Below are positions 43,655 to 53,474 of a DNA stretch of 64,000 nt, piece by piece. Made by a program: the position numbers and the translations under genes. The stretch is from NCBI RefSeq assembly GCF_025770735.1, contig NZ_JAODPB010000005.1, positions 62,001 to 126,000 of the forward strand, written 5' to 3'. The first letter of the stretch is position 1. Each line of letters begins with the position of its first letter. The notes beneath the pieces were generated by a model. That model worked only from the letters and a program-made list of their open reading frames with translations, was not told the DNA's origin and made no database searches. This DNA is from Shouchella tritolerans (GTDB lineage Bacteria; Bacillota; Bacilli; Bacillales; Bacillaceae_D).

Positions 43655-44881
43655 TTATGTCCGGTATCCTGCATTGATGCGGACGTAATCGTATGTTAAG
43701 TCACAGCCCCATGCTTTGCCGACACCTTGCCCTTGATGGAGATCGGCTTTGATGACAATGGTTTCGGCTTCCATATACTTGCTAATCGCGGCATCGTCTA
43801 CAACAACAGGTTCACTTTGCACAAGCGTCTCGTAAGGGCCAATCGCGATGTCGATTGTGTCAGGGTTAAGAGCGCAACCGCTATAGCCAATGGCACAAAT
43901 GATTCTGCCCCAGTTGCCGTCTTTGCCGTAAGCAGCCGTTTTCACTAGGTCAGATCCAACAATCGCCTTAGCAACTTTGCCTGCTTCTTCATCGCTAACA
44001 GCCCCAGTTACTTGAACTTCGATTAATTTTGTCGCTCCTTCTCCGTCTTTGGCAATTTTTTTGGCCAAACTTTCTGCGCATGCAGACAAAGCGCCATAAA
44101 AATCAGCCCATTCAGGGTGCGTTTCGTCTAAAGGTTGGTTTTCGGCAAGACCAGAAGCGAGCACAAGAACCATGTCATTTGTTGACGTGTCCCCGTCCAC
44201 TGTAATACGGTTGAACGTCTCATCCGTTGCCTTGGCTAGCGCCCGTTTTAATGCAGTAGGATCGACATTCGCATCGGTTGTAATAAAACCAAGCATTGTC
44301 GCCATATTTGGATGAATCATCCCTGATCCTTTGGCAACACCGGCGATCCGTATTGTCTTTTGATCAATCACCACTTCAACGCATACTTCTTTCGTTCCAG
44401 TATCCGTTGTCAAAATCGCTTCTGCAAACGGAGTCGACTCCTTGGACAGGACCAGATCATCAATCCCAGAGCGCACTTTTTCCATCGGCATTTTTTCCCC
44501 GATCACACCTGTAGAAGTAACAGCAACCGTCTCTTCTGGAACCGCAAATTTTGCTGCTGCCAGTGCCCGCATTTCATAGGCATCCATGAGGCCTGACGAT
44601 CCTGTGCATGCATTGGCGTTTCCACTGTTGACAAGCACTGCTTGCAGTTTGCCGTTACCAACAGCAAGGCTATCCTTCGTTACTTTAAGCGGAGCTGCCT
44701 GAATTTGGTTTAATGTAAATACACCAGCAGCATTGGCTGGCACGTCACAGAAAATCGCGCCAATGTCTAATCGTTTTCTCTTTAGCCCGCAATGGGCCCC
44801 TGCTGCCGAGAACCCTTTTACATCGGTAATCGACCCTTTGATTTGCTTCCATGATTGCCCTGCTGTCTGTTTGGTTAACAT
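43655..44881 (-). CDS. argJ: Bifunctional glutamate N-acetyltransferase / ornithine acetyltransferase
   Basis: Encodes 408 aa. The self-cleavage site that makes alpha and beta chains is in HPNMATMLGFITTDANV (Ala-Thr, Thr nucleophile). NACTGSSGLMDAYEM and VTSTGVIGEKMPMEKV are substrate/oxyanion segments. It regenerates N-acetylglutamate by acetyl transfer from N-acetylornithine. ATG 44881 has GGGGAG at 7 nt; ATG 44896 overlaps the argC stop but lacks a spaced ribosome site. Confidence 0.95.
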   Translation of the reverse strand: MLTKQTAGQSWKQIKGSITDVKGFSAAGAHCGLKRKRLDIGAIFCDVPANAAGVFTLNQIQAAPLKVTKDSLAVGNGKLQAVLVNSGNANACTGSSGLMDAYEMRALAAAKFAVPEETVAVTSTGVIGEKMPMEKVRSGIDDLVLSKESTPFAEAILTTDTGTKEVCVEVVIDQKTIRIAGVAKGSGMIHPNMATMLGFITTDANVDPTALKRALAKATDETFNRITVDGDTSTNDMVLVLASGLAENQPLDETHPEWADFYGALSACAESLAKKIAKDGEGATKLIEVQVTGAVSDEEAGKVAKAIVGSDLVKTAAYGKDGNWGRIICAIGYSGCALNPDTIDIAIGPYETLVQSEPVVVDDAAISKYMEAETIVIKADLHQGQGVGKAWGCDLTYDYVRINAGYRT

Positions 44882-44895
44882 CTCGCCACTCCCCA

Positions 44896-45930
44896 TTATG
44901 GATACATTGGCACGGCCTCAAGCCCTGCTGTTTCGTTAAATCCTTGCATTAAATTAAAATTTTGAACCGCCTGGCCAGCGGCTCCTTTCATGAGATTATC
45001 AATGACAGAAGCAACAATGACACGTCCTGTTCTTCCGTCATAACAAAAGCCAATATCGCAATAATTGCTGCCAAAGACATGTTTTGTTGCCGGAAACGTT
45101 CCATTTTCCTTCACTCGTACGAAAGGAGCATTTTCATAAGCGCTGTTATAGCAGTCGGCTAACCACTCATTGCTGAGAGGCTTTGCCGCCTTGGCATAAA
45201 TGGTCGCCATAATCCCCCTTACCATTGGAACGAGATGAGGCTGAAAAGACAGCGGTGGCTGCGCTCCCCATTTTGCCAATTGCTGCTCAATCTCTGGCGT
45301 ATGTTTATGAGATGCAACTTGATAGATCTTAAAATTCTCATTTGTTTCACTAAAATGCGTCATCGAAGTAGGCGATTTGCCGGCTCCCGACGTCCCTGAC
45401 TTTGCATCAATAACAATGGAATCACGCTCAATTGCCCCAGCTTGAATAAGCGGTATGAGCGCCAAAAGCGCCGCTGTTGGAAAACAGCCAGGATTGGCAA
45501 TCAATTTCGCGGTTTCAATTGCTGATTTGTTCCACTCGCTTAAACCGTAAATGGCCTCCTCTATAAGCCCTTCCTTTGCAGATGGGCGCTTATACCATTT
45601 CTCATATATGCTCCGGTCAGTCAAACGCAGATCGCCACTTAAGTCAATAACAGACAGCCCAGCCTCAAGCAACGGACCACTCCACTCTGCGGACACACCT
45701 GGAGGAGTCGCCAAAAACATTACATCAATTTCAGCAGAAATCTTGTTTAAGTCGATTCCTTTTAACGGTTTCCATTCATCGTTTTGTAAATGAGGATAAA
45801 GGCGACTGATCGTTTCCCCACTTTGTGAAGATGAATACAGCATAATGTTTGTTACTTGAGGATGGTTTTTTAACAGACGAATCAACTCAAGACCGCTATA
45901 GCCTGTCGCGCCTATAATGCCAACTTCCAT
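44896..45930 (-). CDS. argC: N-acetyl-gamma-glutamyl-phosphate reductase
   Basis: Encodes 344 aa. NADP motif GIIGATGYSGLELIRLL at the N-terminus, catalytic Cys in IANPGCFPTAALLAL (about residue 148), and His in SHKHTPEIEQ. It makes the semialdehyde of N-acetylglutamate. ATG 45930 follows AAGGGAGTG. First gene of argCJBD-carAB-argF; its stop touches the argJ start region. Confidence 0.96.
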   Translation of the reverse strand: MEVGIIGATGYSGLELIRLLKNHPQVTNIMLYSSSQSGETISRLYPHLQNDEWKPLKGIDLNKISAEIDVMFLATPPGVSAEWSGPLLEAGLSVIDLSGDLRLTDRSIYEKWYKRPSAKEGLIEEAIYGLSEWNKSAIETAKLIANPGCFPTAALLALIPLIQAGAIERDSIVIDAKSGTSGAGKSPTSMTHFSETNENFKIYQVASHKHTPEIEQQLAKWGAQPPLSFQPHLVPMVRGIMATIYAKAAKPLSNEWLADCYNSAYENAPFVRVKENGTFPATKHVFGSNYCDIGFCYDGRTGRVIVASVIDNLMKGAAGQAVQNFNLMQGFNETAGLEAVPMYP

Positions 45931-45978
45931 TGTCTCACTCCCTTTAGCCAGTTCCGTTCTTTTATATGGATGTGTTTC

Positions 45979-46007
45979 ATTATATGATTGAATAAAAATA
46001 AATTCAA
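45979..46007 (-). promoter_or_regulatory. argC promoter covered by an arginine box
   Basis: On the minus strand TTGAAT, 17 nt, TATAAT. The -35 and spacer form TTGAATTTATTTTTATTCAA, whose ends are inverted copies of the AhrC/ArgR half-site. Repressor binding would exclude RNA polymerase when arginine is high. Confidence 0.75.
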
Positions 46008-46033
46008 CTGTATTTTTATTTTATTTTACTAAA

Positions 46034-46060
46034 AAGAAAAAAACAGCCGTTAAGCTGTTT
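46034..46060 (-). terminator. Terminator of ctaG
   Basis: AACAGC, TTAACG, GCTGTTTTTTTC on the minus strand, overlapping the stop codon. Confidence 0.75.
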
Positions 46061-46944
46061 TATGAATGAGGCACATCGCTAATTGTTAATTCGCCGTCTT
46101 GCAATTTCTCTTTTTTCAGCCACTGTTTAAACACATAGCCAATTGCGATTCCGTAAACGATCTCTTGAAAAATTTTCATCAACACACCAGCAAGCTGTTG
46201 GTCAATACGCGCTTCAAAAATAGAAAGGGATTCAGGGCTTCCAAATGCCGACAACAATAGCTCTGGCCCTGCCCCGCCAGGCAAACAATAAGCCATTACA
46301 TTTGCCCACACGAGAGGGTCTGTGTATGTTGCATACATAGCGGACGGAGCAAAAATGATCAATGCACAAGCCGGTGTGATCAATAAGCCGTTTGCAAAAA
46401 TGTAAAAAATCCTCCGCAAATCAGGGAGCTTGTACGAGCTTGGCAACGGCGATAAGATAAACCACCACATCAGGGCAGCAGTGAAAAGCAGTACCCATTC
46501 ATACAAGCTATGCAGCACTGGTGACTGCATGAGCATATCAAACATTGCTGGAACGTGGTAAAATGAAAACAATCCATTAAACAATAGCAGTGCACAAATC
46601 GGATTCCAAACCAGTCGGAGCGGCTTAAAAGCAAGTTTCGAGCGAATCGCCTCGTACCACGCTTGTGGAATGCCTAGCAACAGAAGCGGGACGGCGATAA
46701 AGTAAGCAAATACCATTTGTAACATATGCAGTGTCATCATCACATGCCCCGTTACATAAAGAGGACTGCCCCATCCTAAGTAAAGCGCTGCCAATCCGAG
46801 GAAAAAGAAGAGTGGCTTTCGTTTTGGTCCAGCGTTTGTCCTCCTGAAAAACCAGCTATATATAAAAGCAACGCCGATGAGAGCAATAATCAGCTCAGGT
46901 GTCCATAAAGCGCGGAATCCAAGTTCCGTCAACAGCATTTCCAT
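46060..46944 (-). CDS. ctaG: Cytochrome c oxidase assembly factor CtaG
   Basis: Encodes 294 aa, similar to the 297 aa of B. subtilis CtaG, with seven predicted membrane segments. Family segments include YLGWGSPLYVTGHVMMTLHM (His residues), GLFSFYHVPAMFDMLMQSP and an AYCLPGGAGPELLL loop. It is needed for formation of active caa3-type cytochrome c oxidase, probably in copper delivery. ATG 46944 follows AAGGAGAA. It lies between the arg operon and a divergent HAD gene; no other oxidase gene is in the window. Confidence 0.9.
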   Translation of the reverse strand: MEMLLTELGFRALWTPELIIALIGVAFIYSWFFRRTNAGPKRKPLFFFLGLAALYLGWGSPLYVTGHVMMTLHMLQMVFAYFIAVPLLLLGIPQAWYEAIRSKLAFKPLRLVWNPICALLLFNGLFSFYHVPAMFDMLMQSPVLHSLYEWVLLFTAALMWWFILSPLPSSYKLPDLRRIFYIFANGLLITPACALIIFAPSAMYATYTDPLVWANVMAYCLPGGAGPELLLSAFGSPESLSIFEARIDQQLAGVLMKIFQEIVYGIAIGYVFKQWLKKEKLQDGELTISDVPHS

Positions 46945-47057
46945 ACAAAGCGTTCTCCTTTCGCAATTGTTCGCTTCTATAACTATAGCATACGTGACGG
47001 GCTGCCGCACTGGGATGAGGACCGCTTTTTGTGACCATTTGTAGAAAGGACTTCAAT

Positions 47058-47867
47058 ATGGCTAAAAGACATTTAATCGCTCTTGATTTAGACGGCACAT
47101 TGCTGCTTAAAAACCAAGAGATTTCGCCACGGACAAAAACAGCGCTTATGAAAGCAAAAAAGAAGGGTCATGTGATCGCGATTGCGACCGGCCGCCCTTA
47201 CCGGGCCAGCAAACGTTATTATCAAGAACTACAGCTAACGACGCCGATCATCAATTTTAATGGCGCTTCGGTCCACCACCCCTTAGACGCTCATTATCCA
47301 AGGATACTAGAATCAATCCCACTTGCTTATAGCAAGGAGTTGATCAAACGATGTGAAACAATAGGCGTCTTTAATATGATGGTGGAAATCGGCGACACGT
47401 TTTATATGAAAAAACAAGCTGGCTTTTTTGCAGAGTTTCTGACCGACGGCATTGAACCTGCCGGGACAGGAGAACTACATGTACTCGTAAAAGAAGCACC
47501 AACTGCTATTCTTATCGAACCAAAGCCCGAAAAGGTCAATGTCCTTCACGACACCTTGCAACAGACAGGAACGGAAACAACACTGCAACGCTGGTGGAAA
47601 GGCGAAACGCGCATCTTAGAAATCGCCCCACGCAATGTGACGAAAGCAACCGCTCTCGAAAAAATCGCTAACGATTACGGAATTGACCAAGGAAACGTCA
47701 TTGCCTTTGGCGACGAAGAGAATGACTACGAAATGATTGAATATGCTGGCCACGGCGTCGCAATGGGCAATGCCATCAACGAAATAAAAGCGGTTGCTGA
47801 CTACGTGACTGAGACAAACGAAAACGACGGCATCGCCTACTATTTGGAAAAGGTGCTCCATTTATAA
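47058..47867 (+). CDS. Cof-type HAD-IIB sugar-phosphate phosphatase
   Basis: Encodes 269 aa. HAD motif I LIALDLDGTLLLK at residues 6-18, motif II region IATGRPY and NFNGASVHH, motif III Lys near the C-terminal half, and motif IV FGDEENDYEMIEYAGHGVAMGNA. A type IIB cap lies in between. It dephosphorylates small phosphorylated metabolites; the substrate is unknown. ATG 47058 follows GAAAGGAC. It is 25 nt before the GNAT gene, probably one transcript. Confidence 0.88.
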   Translation: MAKRHLIALDLDGTLLLKNQEISPRTKTALMKAKKKGHVIAIATGRPYRASKRYYQELQLTTPIINFNGASVHHPLDAHYPRILESIPLAYSKELIKRCETIGVFNMMVEIGDTFYMKKQAGFFAEFLTDGIEPAGTGELHVLVKEAPTAILIEPKPEKVNVLHDTLQQTGTETTLQRWWKGETRILEIAPRNVTKATALEKIANDYGIDQGNVIAFGDEENDYEMIEYAGHGVAMGNAINEIKAVADYVTETNENDGIAYYLEKVLHL

Positions 47868-47892
47868 ACTTGTTGCCGGGAGGGGATGAGGC

Positions 47893-48351
47893 ATGATCGA
47901 AATTTTAGAATTGACTTCAGACACAACAACAGAAACAACGAAGCGGGAGTTGACTAGCCTGTTTGAAAAACAGCTCCATGCGATTGCCGGTAAACAAGCA
48001 TTGTCACAAATTGAAAAAATTTTGGAGGAAGCGCTGCAACCCGACTCACACGTCTATTTTTTTATCGCCAGACTAGAAGGGAAAGCAGTAGCATTTGCCT
48101 TTTTTAACACGTTGACAAGCTTTCAAAAAGGCGGAAAGTACATTTGGTTGAATGAATTGTATGTAGAAGAAGCCTACCGGAACCAAGGTATTGCTAAAAA
48201 ACTATTGCTGCGCATCATTTATTGGGCGGAGCAACACAAAATTAAAGGCATTGAACTAGAAACTGGCATGAATAATGAAGCGACCAAAGCATTATACAAC
48301 TCCCTTGGCTTTTACGATGTTGTATCGAAGCGCTACAGCTTTCGCTTCTAA
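47893..48351 (+). CDS. GNAT-family N-acetyltransferase
   Basis: Encodes 152 aa. Motif A is in IWLNELYVEEAYRNQGIAKK, followed by the usual ELETGMNNEATKALYNSLGF motif B. Substrate unknown. GGAGGGG lies 9 nt before ATG 47893. It follows the HAD gene closely and ends at a strong terminator. Confidence 0.85.
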   Translation: MIEILELTSDTTTETTKRELTSLFEKQLHAIAGKQALSQIEKILEEALQPDSHVYFFIARLEGKAVAFAFFNTLTSFQKGGKYIWLNELYVEEAYRNQGIAKKLLLRIIYWAEQHKIKGIELETGMNNEATKALYNSLGFYDVVSKRYSFRF

Positions 48352-48355
48352 AGGA

Positions 48356-48404
48356 TCGCAAAACGCCTATTTTTTTCGAACCTAGGCGTTTTGCTTCTTT
48401 TTTT
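48356..48404 (+). terminator. Terminator of the HAD-GNAT operon
   Basis: GCAAAACGCCTA and TAGGCGTTTTGC pair perfectly, followed by TTCTTTTTTTT. Confidence 0.9.
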
Positions 48405-48473
48405 TCGCTTTTTTACATAGGATAAAGCAATCTCGAAAAGTTGCCCTCAGGTCGAAAAAGGAGTGCTTGAATC

Positions 48474-49079
48474 ATGCGTGATTCCTTTACGCCGATCGAA
48501 TTTCAAGAACTTTCAATCAATCTGTCCAAAACGGCCCTCCATCAATTTATTAAACGCATGATGGGCCAGCACTATGCACTTTTTTGGCGCTATGATGCCA
48601 AAACGATTTATTTGACAGTAGAGCTTGGGGAATTGACACACGAACTTCCCTTCATCCGCAATGACGACTTTTTAACGATGCAAGCAAAAGTGTTGTATGT
48701 GTATGATGATGTGCTTTCAGACGCCTTGGAAAGCCTGTTGCAATCAGAAAAAGGAAATGGGATTGTCAAACGAACCAGCAAAGGACCACTCTATATTACG
48801 TCTTATAACGGCGGGGATGTTGAATCCATGATTGAAATTGACGGGAGTGAGAAAATCATGATGAATAAAAACGGTTCGATGGTTCAATACAAAGATGATG
48901 GCAAAGCGCTTGGCCCGCGTACGCTTTATAATATGCTAAACTTGGAAATTGACTATGTGTTGATGGAGTTGTTTGAAGCGATAGAAGCAAAAGATGCTCC
49001 TCGTATTTCCACCCACAAACAGCGGTTAAAAAAACTCGTAAACCGTCGAACGCAAATTGAGCAGCTCTTAAACAAGTAG
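48474..49079 (+). CDS. Protein of unknown function
   Basis: Encodes 201 aa, cytoplasmic, no Cys. Middle section alternates beta-like hydrophobics (YALFWRYDAKTIYLTVELG, VLYVYDDVLSDALESLL); the C-terminal 45 residues are a basic helix pair. AAAGGAGTG lies 8 nt before ATG 48474, and a terminator follows at 49088. I do not recognise the family. Position ahead of the SNF2 cluster may be coincidental, since the terminator separates them. Confidence 0.7.
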   Translation: MRDSFTPIEFQELSINLSKTALHQFIKRMMGQHYALFWRYDAKTIYLTVELGELTHELPFIRNDDFLTMQAKVLYVYDDVLSDALESLLQSEKGNGIVKRTSKGPLYITSYNGGDVESMIEIDGSEKIMMNKNGSMVQYKDDGKALGPRTLYNMLNLEIDYVLMELFEAIEAKDAPRISTHKQRLKKLVNRRTQIEQLLNK

Positions 49080-49087
49080 CCGCTTTT

Positions 49088-49118
49088 TGCAAGCACCAAC
49101 CAACGTGCTTGCTTTTTT
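49088..49118 (+). terminator. Terminator of the 201-aa gene
   Basis: GCAAGCAC, CAACCAAC, GTGCTTGCTTTTTTA. Confidence 0.88.
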
Positions 49119-49249
49119 ACGGGGACAAAATTGAACGTGGACAAGCTTTTTTTCTTGCCTCTTCCCCCACCCATTTGCAGCACCACTTTTTTTTCTCCGC
49201 CAAAAGAAGTAAAATAAAGGGATACTGTTTTTGTGAATGAGGTGACAGC

Positions 49250-50494
49250 GTGAATCAACATCTTCAAGATTCACTTGCTTTGCAACTTAGCCCTACGCTT
49301 TCAACAACATACCGAAAGCTTGTTTCTTCGAGGTATTTTTCACCTGCCCATTTAGAAGTGCTTGCCCTTGAAGCAAAGCGAAGCATTGAAGCAACAGTTG
49401 AACCGCCTTGGCGCGGCTACATGTTGTTTATCAAGACGATCTATGCCGAGGCGCAAACGGAAGGGCGCTTGCAAGCGTGCGAACGGCGCTTAAACCACTT
49501 TTTCGAATCCATTCACGGTTATCTGCTCACCTACTTGAAACAACTGAGCGCCACCAAAGAAGAACGTCTATATGCGAAAGAAATCGTCAAACAACTTAAA
49601 GCTAGCTTGAACGATGATCAGTCCCCTTGGCCAAAACTGTTGCGAACCAGTTTGCCTGTTTTTTCTGCTGCTTCCCTTGAAGCAATTGAGCAGTCTTTTG
49701 GAAAAGCATCTTTTGGCGAAGCAGCAAAAGAAGCTCGCTTAGCGGCCAGCTATTTTTATTTGTTTGTTGGCAAGGAATTGCAAGCATTGCAGTTTTTAGT
49801 GGCGACAGAAAACCTCGCTACTTACGATGTGGAAGACCACTTTATGCTGCTAGCCAAACGGGAGCGCCATCGGCAAATTCAACATTGGCTAAGCCAATTA
49901 TTCCCGGATCAGAAAAGCCACCTTGGTTCGCTTCAGCGTTATGCGGATGAATCTGAAACCGCTCTGCAGCCGGCTACTTCCGTTCATTACGGTACATGGG
50001 ACCGCTGGCTTCAGGCTCCGATGTTTACGCGGTTTGAACAGCTTGTAACAGCAATGGGACAAGAGCAAGTGTCGTCTGTGCTTGCGTATCTATTGCCTAA
50101 GCTAGAAGAACGCCTTTATAACGAGGCAGCGCGGATCGTTTACGTACAGCTTTTAAATCGTTATCGCTATTTTGATAAAGCGCGGGAGTATTTTTTGTTG
50201 TTCGAAAAAAACCCCCTGTCATTGCAACCGCCAAAAATCGAGCTCCTTGAGACGCTCGCAGCGAACCGTCCAGACCTAGCTCTTCCTGTTTATCACCAAT
50301 TTGTCGTCAGGCTGGTGGAAAAACGGTCTAGAAAGCATTATGTGGCAGCAGCTGAATATGTCATTCGCTTAAAAGAATTGTATCGGGCGCTTGGCCAGCA
50401 TGTGCGTTACACGGAGTATATCGAGAAATTGAAAAGAGTGTACAAAACGTACAGGGCATTCATTGAGGAGTTGAATCAACTTGAAAAGCAGTAG
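49250..50494 (+). CDS. YwqB-like SNF2-partner protein lacking the SWIM finger
   Basis: Encodes 414 aa, almost wholly alpha-helical, TPR-like. The C-terminal part (LKELYRALGQHVRYTEYIEK, then LKRVYKTYRAFIEELNQL) resembles the C-terminus of SWIM zinc-finger proteins encoded before SNF2 helicases (ywqB-ywqA in B. subtilis). The CxCxnCxH SWIM motif is missing: there is a single Cys. Start GTG 49250 follows GAGGTGAC. It overlaps the helicase gene and likely forms a complex with it. Family call moderate. Confidence 0.65.
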   Translation: MNQHLQDSLALQLSPTLSTTYRKLVSSRYFSPAHLEVLALEAKRSIEATVEPPWRGYMLFIKTIYAEAQTEGRLQACERRLNHFFESIHGYLLTYLKQLSATKEERLYAKEIVKQLKASLNDDQSPWPKLLRTSLPVFSAASLEAIEQSFGKASFGEAAKEARLAASYFYLFVGKELQALQFLVATENLATYDVEDHFMLLAKRERHRQIQHWLSQLFPDQKSHLGSLQRYADESETALQPATSVHYGTWDRWLQAPMFTRFEQLVTAMGQEQVSSVLAYLLPKLEERLYNEAARIVYVQLLNRYRYFDKAREYFLLFEKNPLSLQPPKIELLETLAANRPDLALPVYHQFVVRLVEKRSRKHYVAAAEYVIRLKELYRALGQHVRYTEYIEKLKRVYKTYRAFIEELNQLEKQ

Positions 50495-53474
50495 CATTTG
50501 GATCCATGGAGGCTGGATCGACAGTCGTTTTTTTCTATGGGGCGAACAGCCGCAAGGAAAAGGAACTGGACAAAATGGGTTTATTTATCCCTTTTTGGTT
50601 CCCCCATTTGAGTTGAAACTGCTTCTTTTTCAAGAAGATCCTGATTCCTTTTACGGCACATTTATTGAAACAGATCGTGCTTTACTGGACGCCCCACTCC
50701 ACAATCGCCTGTTTCAGTCACCAGCGGGAGAGGCAACCATTTACCAAGCCAATGAAGGTTGGGATGCCTATCCATTTCCAGTTGAAGGAATCACGTTATC
50801 CATAAAACAATTTATCGCTTATTTCCCTCTTTTTCAGACATGGAAACAGAAAGAACCGCTTCACCTAGGGGCGGACTTTTCAGCATGGCTCGCCATTGTA
50901 GAAAGCATTTATGGATTTATCCAAGCAGGCCTCGTCGTGCCAGGGCAAGACGGGTTATGGAAATTAACAATCAATGACGCTTGGTACGACGACTGTTTTG
51001 CCAGTCTGCCTAAAGCAGCTCTCTCTTTGCGCTCAAGTCAAATGGCCAACAGCGATAAGCAAACCGACGAAATCGAGCACCATACAACCGCATTGCTGAA
51101 AACGATCATTGACGAGACCGTCCGCTCCCTTCTTTCTGCTGACAACGTCTCTGCTGCGTTTGCTGCTTGGAAACAGGCCGTCCCGCAGGAAATTGCGCCT
51201 TTTTTGCATTCACTGGAAACAGGCCGCTCGAAGGCAGTTTCACCGCCAAGCACGTTGTTTGCAGAACAGCTGGGACTAAAAAAAGCGGAGCCGTTTCAAA
51301 CGGCTCTTGTTTTACACGACCCTCCGACCCCAAAGGAAAGCTGGTCTGTCTCTTTATCTGTAGCTGACCGCAACCGCCCGGAAACATTAGTAGGCATGGA
51401 ACAGCTGATGGCTGGCAGTCACCCTTGGCGGACAAACCCAGTCTCACGGCTAAAAAGCGATGTTTTGCTAATTTCGAAGCACATTCCCCTATTAGCGGGC
51501 CTGTCGCTGGGTGCTCCTACAAAAACGATGAGCGCTGAAGAAGCTTACCAACTCTTTACCGCTTACGACAGGCAACTTGCTGAAATGGGCATTCAATTGA
51601 TTGTGCCAAAATGGCTTAAACAGCGAAGTCCATTAAGTGTTCGCCTGATTGGCGATCATCAAACAGCACAAAACGGGGCAGACCCCGTCTTAAACTGGCA
51701 AGATTTAGCGAACTTCCAATACACGGTCTCCATCGGCGGGCAAGCAGTTACAGAAGAAACGTTTAATCGATATGTACAGGAAAACAAACCATTTCTTTAT
51801 GTAAACGGCCAGTGGCTAGCTTGGGACCCAACGTTAGCGAAGCAACTCAAAGCCTATCTCGAAGATATAAATAGCCGTTTTACTTATTTGGATGCTTGGA
51901 AAATCACGAAAACACAAGACGTCCCCGAAGCTCTTTCCACCGTTCCGTTCCAGCTAGAGTGGACAGACGAGCTGGAAGAGAGGCTGACGGCACTCTATAA
52001 GCAGCAGCCTGAACCGGTTACAATGCCTTACGCCTTAGAAGGCACGTTGAGGCATTATCAAAAGCAAGGGCTTGATTGGCTTTCCCATTTGCGCAAAGTT
52101 GGCTTTGGCGGCTGTTTAGCTGACGATATGGGCTTAGGCAAGTCGATTCAAACAATCGCTTATATGTTATATGTCCGCGAACAGCAATTGGAGCAACAAA
52201 CAGCGCCATTCCTGCTTATCTGCCCGACTTCGTTGCTTTACAACTGGGCCGATGAATGTAGAAGATTTGCGCCGAGCTTAAAGGTGTTTATCCACCACGG
52301 CTCAGACCGCCTCGAGGAAGGAGACGCAAGGCTGGCCGAAGCAGATCTCGTTCTAACCTCTTATGCTCTCGCTTTAAGAGATGCTCGCTTTTTCCAAACT
52401 GTCCACTGGAATGGCCTGATTTTGGATGAAGCTCAACATATAAAAAACAAAAATACAAAACAGCGGCAAGCAATCCGCCAACTGTCGGCTACACACCGTA
52501 TTGCTTTAACAGGAACGCCGATTGAAAACAGGCTTCATGAATTGTGGTCATTGATGGACTTGCTCAATCCGTCGTTGCTCGGCTCATTTGCCGGCTTTCA
52601 CAAAGCCTATATTCGCCCAATTGAGCGAGACCACGATGAAACAAAACAACAAGCGTTGCAAACGTTAATACGTCCGTTTCTTTTGCGCCGTACGAAAAAC
52701 GACCCTGCTACTGGACTACAACTGCCAAACAAGCGGGAAACGACCGAGTCTGTCCCCCTCTCCCTTGAACAAGCTGCCCTTTACCAAGCTGTGGTGGAAG
52801 ATGTGTCAGAACGACTCGCAACGGTGGCTAATTTGGAGCGAAAAGCAATGATCTTGCGCGCCATTACGCGCATGAAACAAATTTGCAACCACCCTGCTCA
52901 ATTTTATAAAGACGGGGATATAGCTGGGCACCAATCAGGGAAATGGGATGCTTTCCTCGATATTGTCGCCAACATTTTCTCAAAAGGCGAGAGTGTCTTG
53001 ATCTTTACTCAGTATAAAGAGATGGGCAAGCTGATTAGCCACGAGCTACAGGTACGCTATGGGATGTCTGTGCCTTTTTTACACGGTGGCCTATCGCGTA
53101 GCCAACGGCGTACGGCAATTGACCAATTTCAGAACGATCCACACGCGGCCGCGTTTGTCTTGTCTTTGAAAGCAGGGGGCGTTGGTTTAAACTTAACAAA
53201 AGCAACCAACGTGATTCACTATGACCGGTGGTGGAACCCGGCGGTTGAAAACCAAGCAACGGACCGTGCTTACCGGATCGGCCAGACAAAGCCTGTCCAA
53301 GTATACAAACTGCTGACGTCTGGCACCGTCGAAGAACGAATTGATCAGCTCATCAATGGAAAAAAAGCGCTTGCTGAAGGGGTTCTGCAAACACCTGCGT
53401 TTTTAACAGAATTAAATGATGATGAATTGCTTTCCCTCATTCAACTAAGCCATACGGAAAGGAGCAACGAATGA
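50481..53474 (+). CDS. SNF2-family DNA/RNA helicase (YwqA-like)
   Basis: Encodes 997 aa. The N-terminal 480 residues are a SNF2-associated region. The motor follows: Walker A DDMGLGKSIQT (about residue 548), DEAQH box (about 648), LTGTPIENRLHELWSLMDLL, and the C-terminal RecA lobe with HGGLSRSQRRTA, LSLKAGGVGLNLTKATNV and ENQATDRAYRIGQT. It translocates on DNA with ATP hydrolysis; biological role in Bacillus is unclear. The TTG 50481 start lies inside the upstream gene after GAGGAG, so the two are translationally coupled. Confidence 0.9.
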   Translation: MKSSSIWIHGGWIDSRFFLWGEQPQGKGTGQNGFIYPFLVPPFELKLLLFQEDPDSFYGTFIETDRALLDAPLHNRLFQSPAGEATIYQANEGWDAYPFPVEGITLSIKQFIAYFPLFQTWKQKEPLHLGADFSAWLAIVESIYGFIQAGLVVPGQDGLWKLTINDAWYDDCFASLPKAALSLRSSQMANSDKQTDEIEHHTTALLKTIIDETVRSLLSADNVSAAFAAWKQAVPQEIAPFLHSLETGRSKAVSPPSTLFAEQLGLKKAEPFQTALVLHDPPTPKESWSVSLSVADRNRPETLVGMEQLMAGSHPWRTNPVSRLKSDVLLISKHIPLLAGLSLGAPTKTMSAEEAYQLFTAYDRQLAEMGIQLIVPKWLKQRSPLSVRLIGDHQTAQNGADPVLNWQDLANFQYTVSIGGQAVTEETFNRYVQENKPFLYVNGQWLAWDPTLAKQLKAYLEDINSRFTYLDAWKITKTQDVPEALSTVPFQLEWTDELEERLTALYKQQPEPVTMPYALEGTLRHYQKQGLDWLSHLRKVGFGGCLADDMGLGKSIQTIAYMLYVREQQLEQQTAPFLLICPTSLLYNWADECRRFAPSLKVFIHHGSDRLEEGDARLAEADLVLTSYALALRDARFFQTVHWNGLILDEAQHIKNKNTKQRQAIRQLSATHRIALTGTPIENRLHELWSLMDLLNPSLLGSFAGFHKAYIRPIERDHDETKQQALQTLIRPFLLRRTKNDPATGLQLPNKRETTESVPLSLEQAALYQAVVEDVSERLATVANLERKAMILRAITRMKQICNHPAQFYKDGDIAGHQSGKWDAFLDIVANIFSKGESVLIFTQYKEMGKLISHELQVRYGMSVPFLHGGLSRSQRRTAIDQFQNDPHAAAFVLSLKAGGVGLNLTKATNVIHYDRWWNPAVENQATDRAYRIGQTKPVQVYKLLTSGTVEERIDQLINGKKALAEGVLQTPAFLTELNDDELLSLIQLSHTERSNE

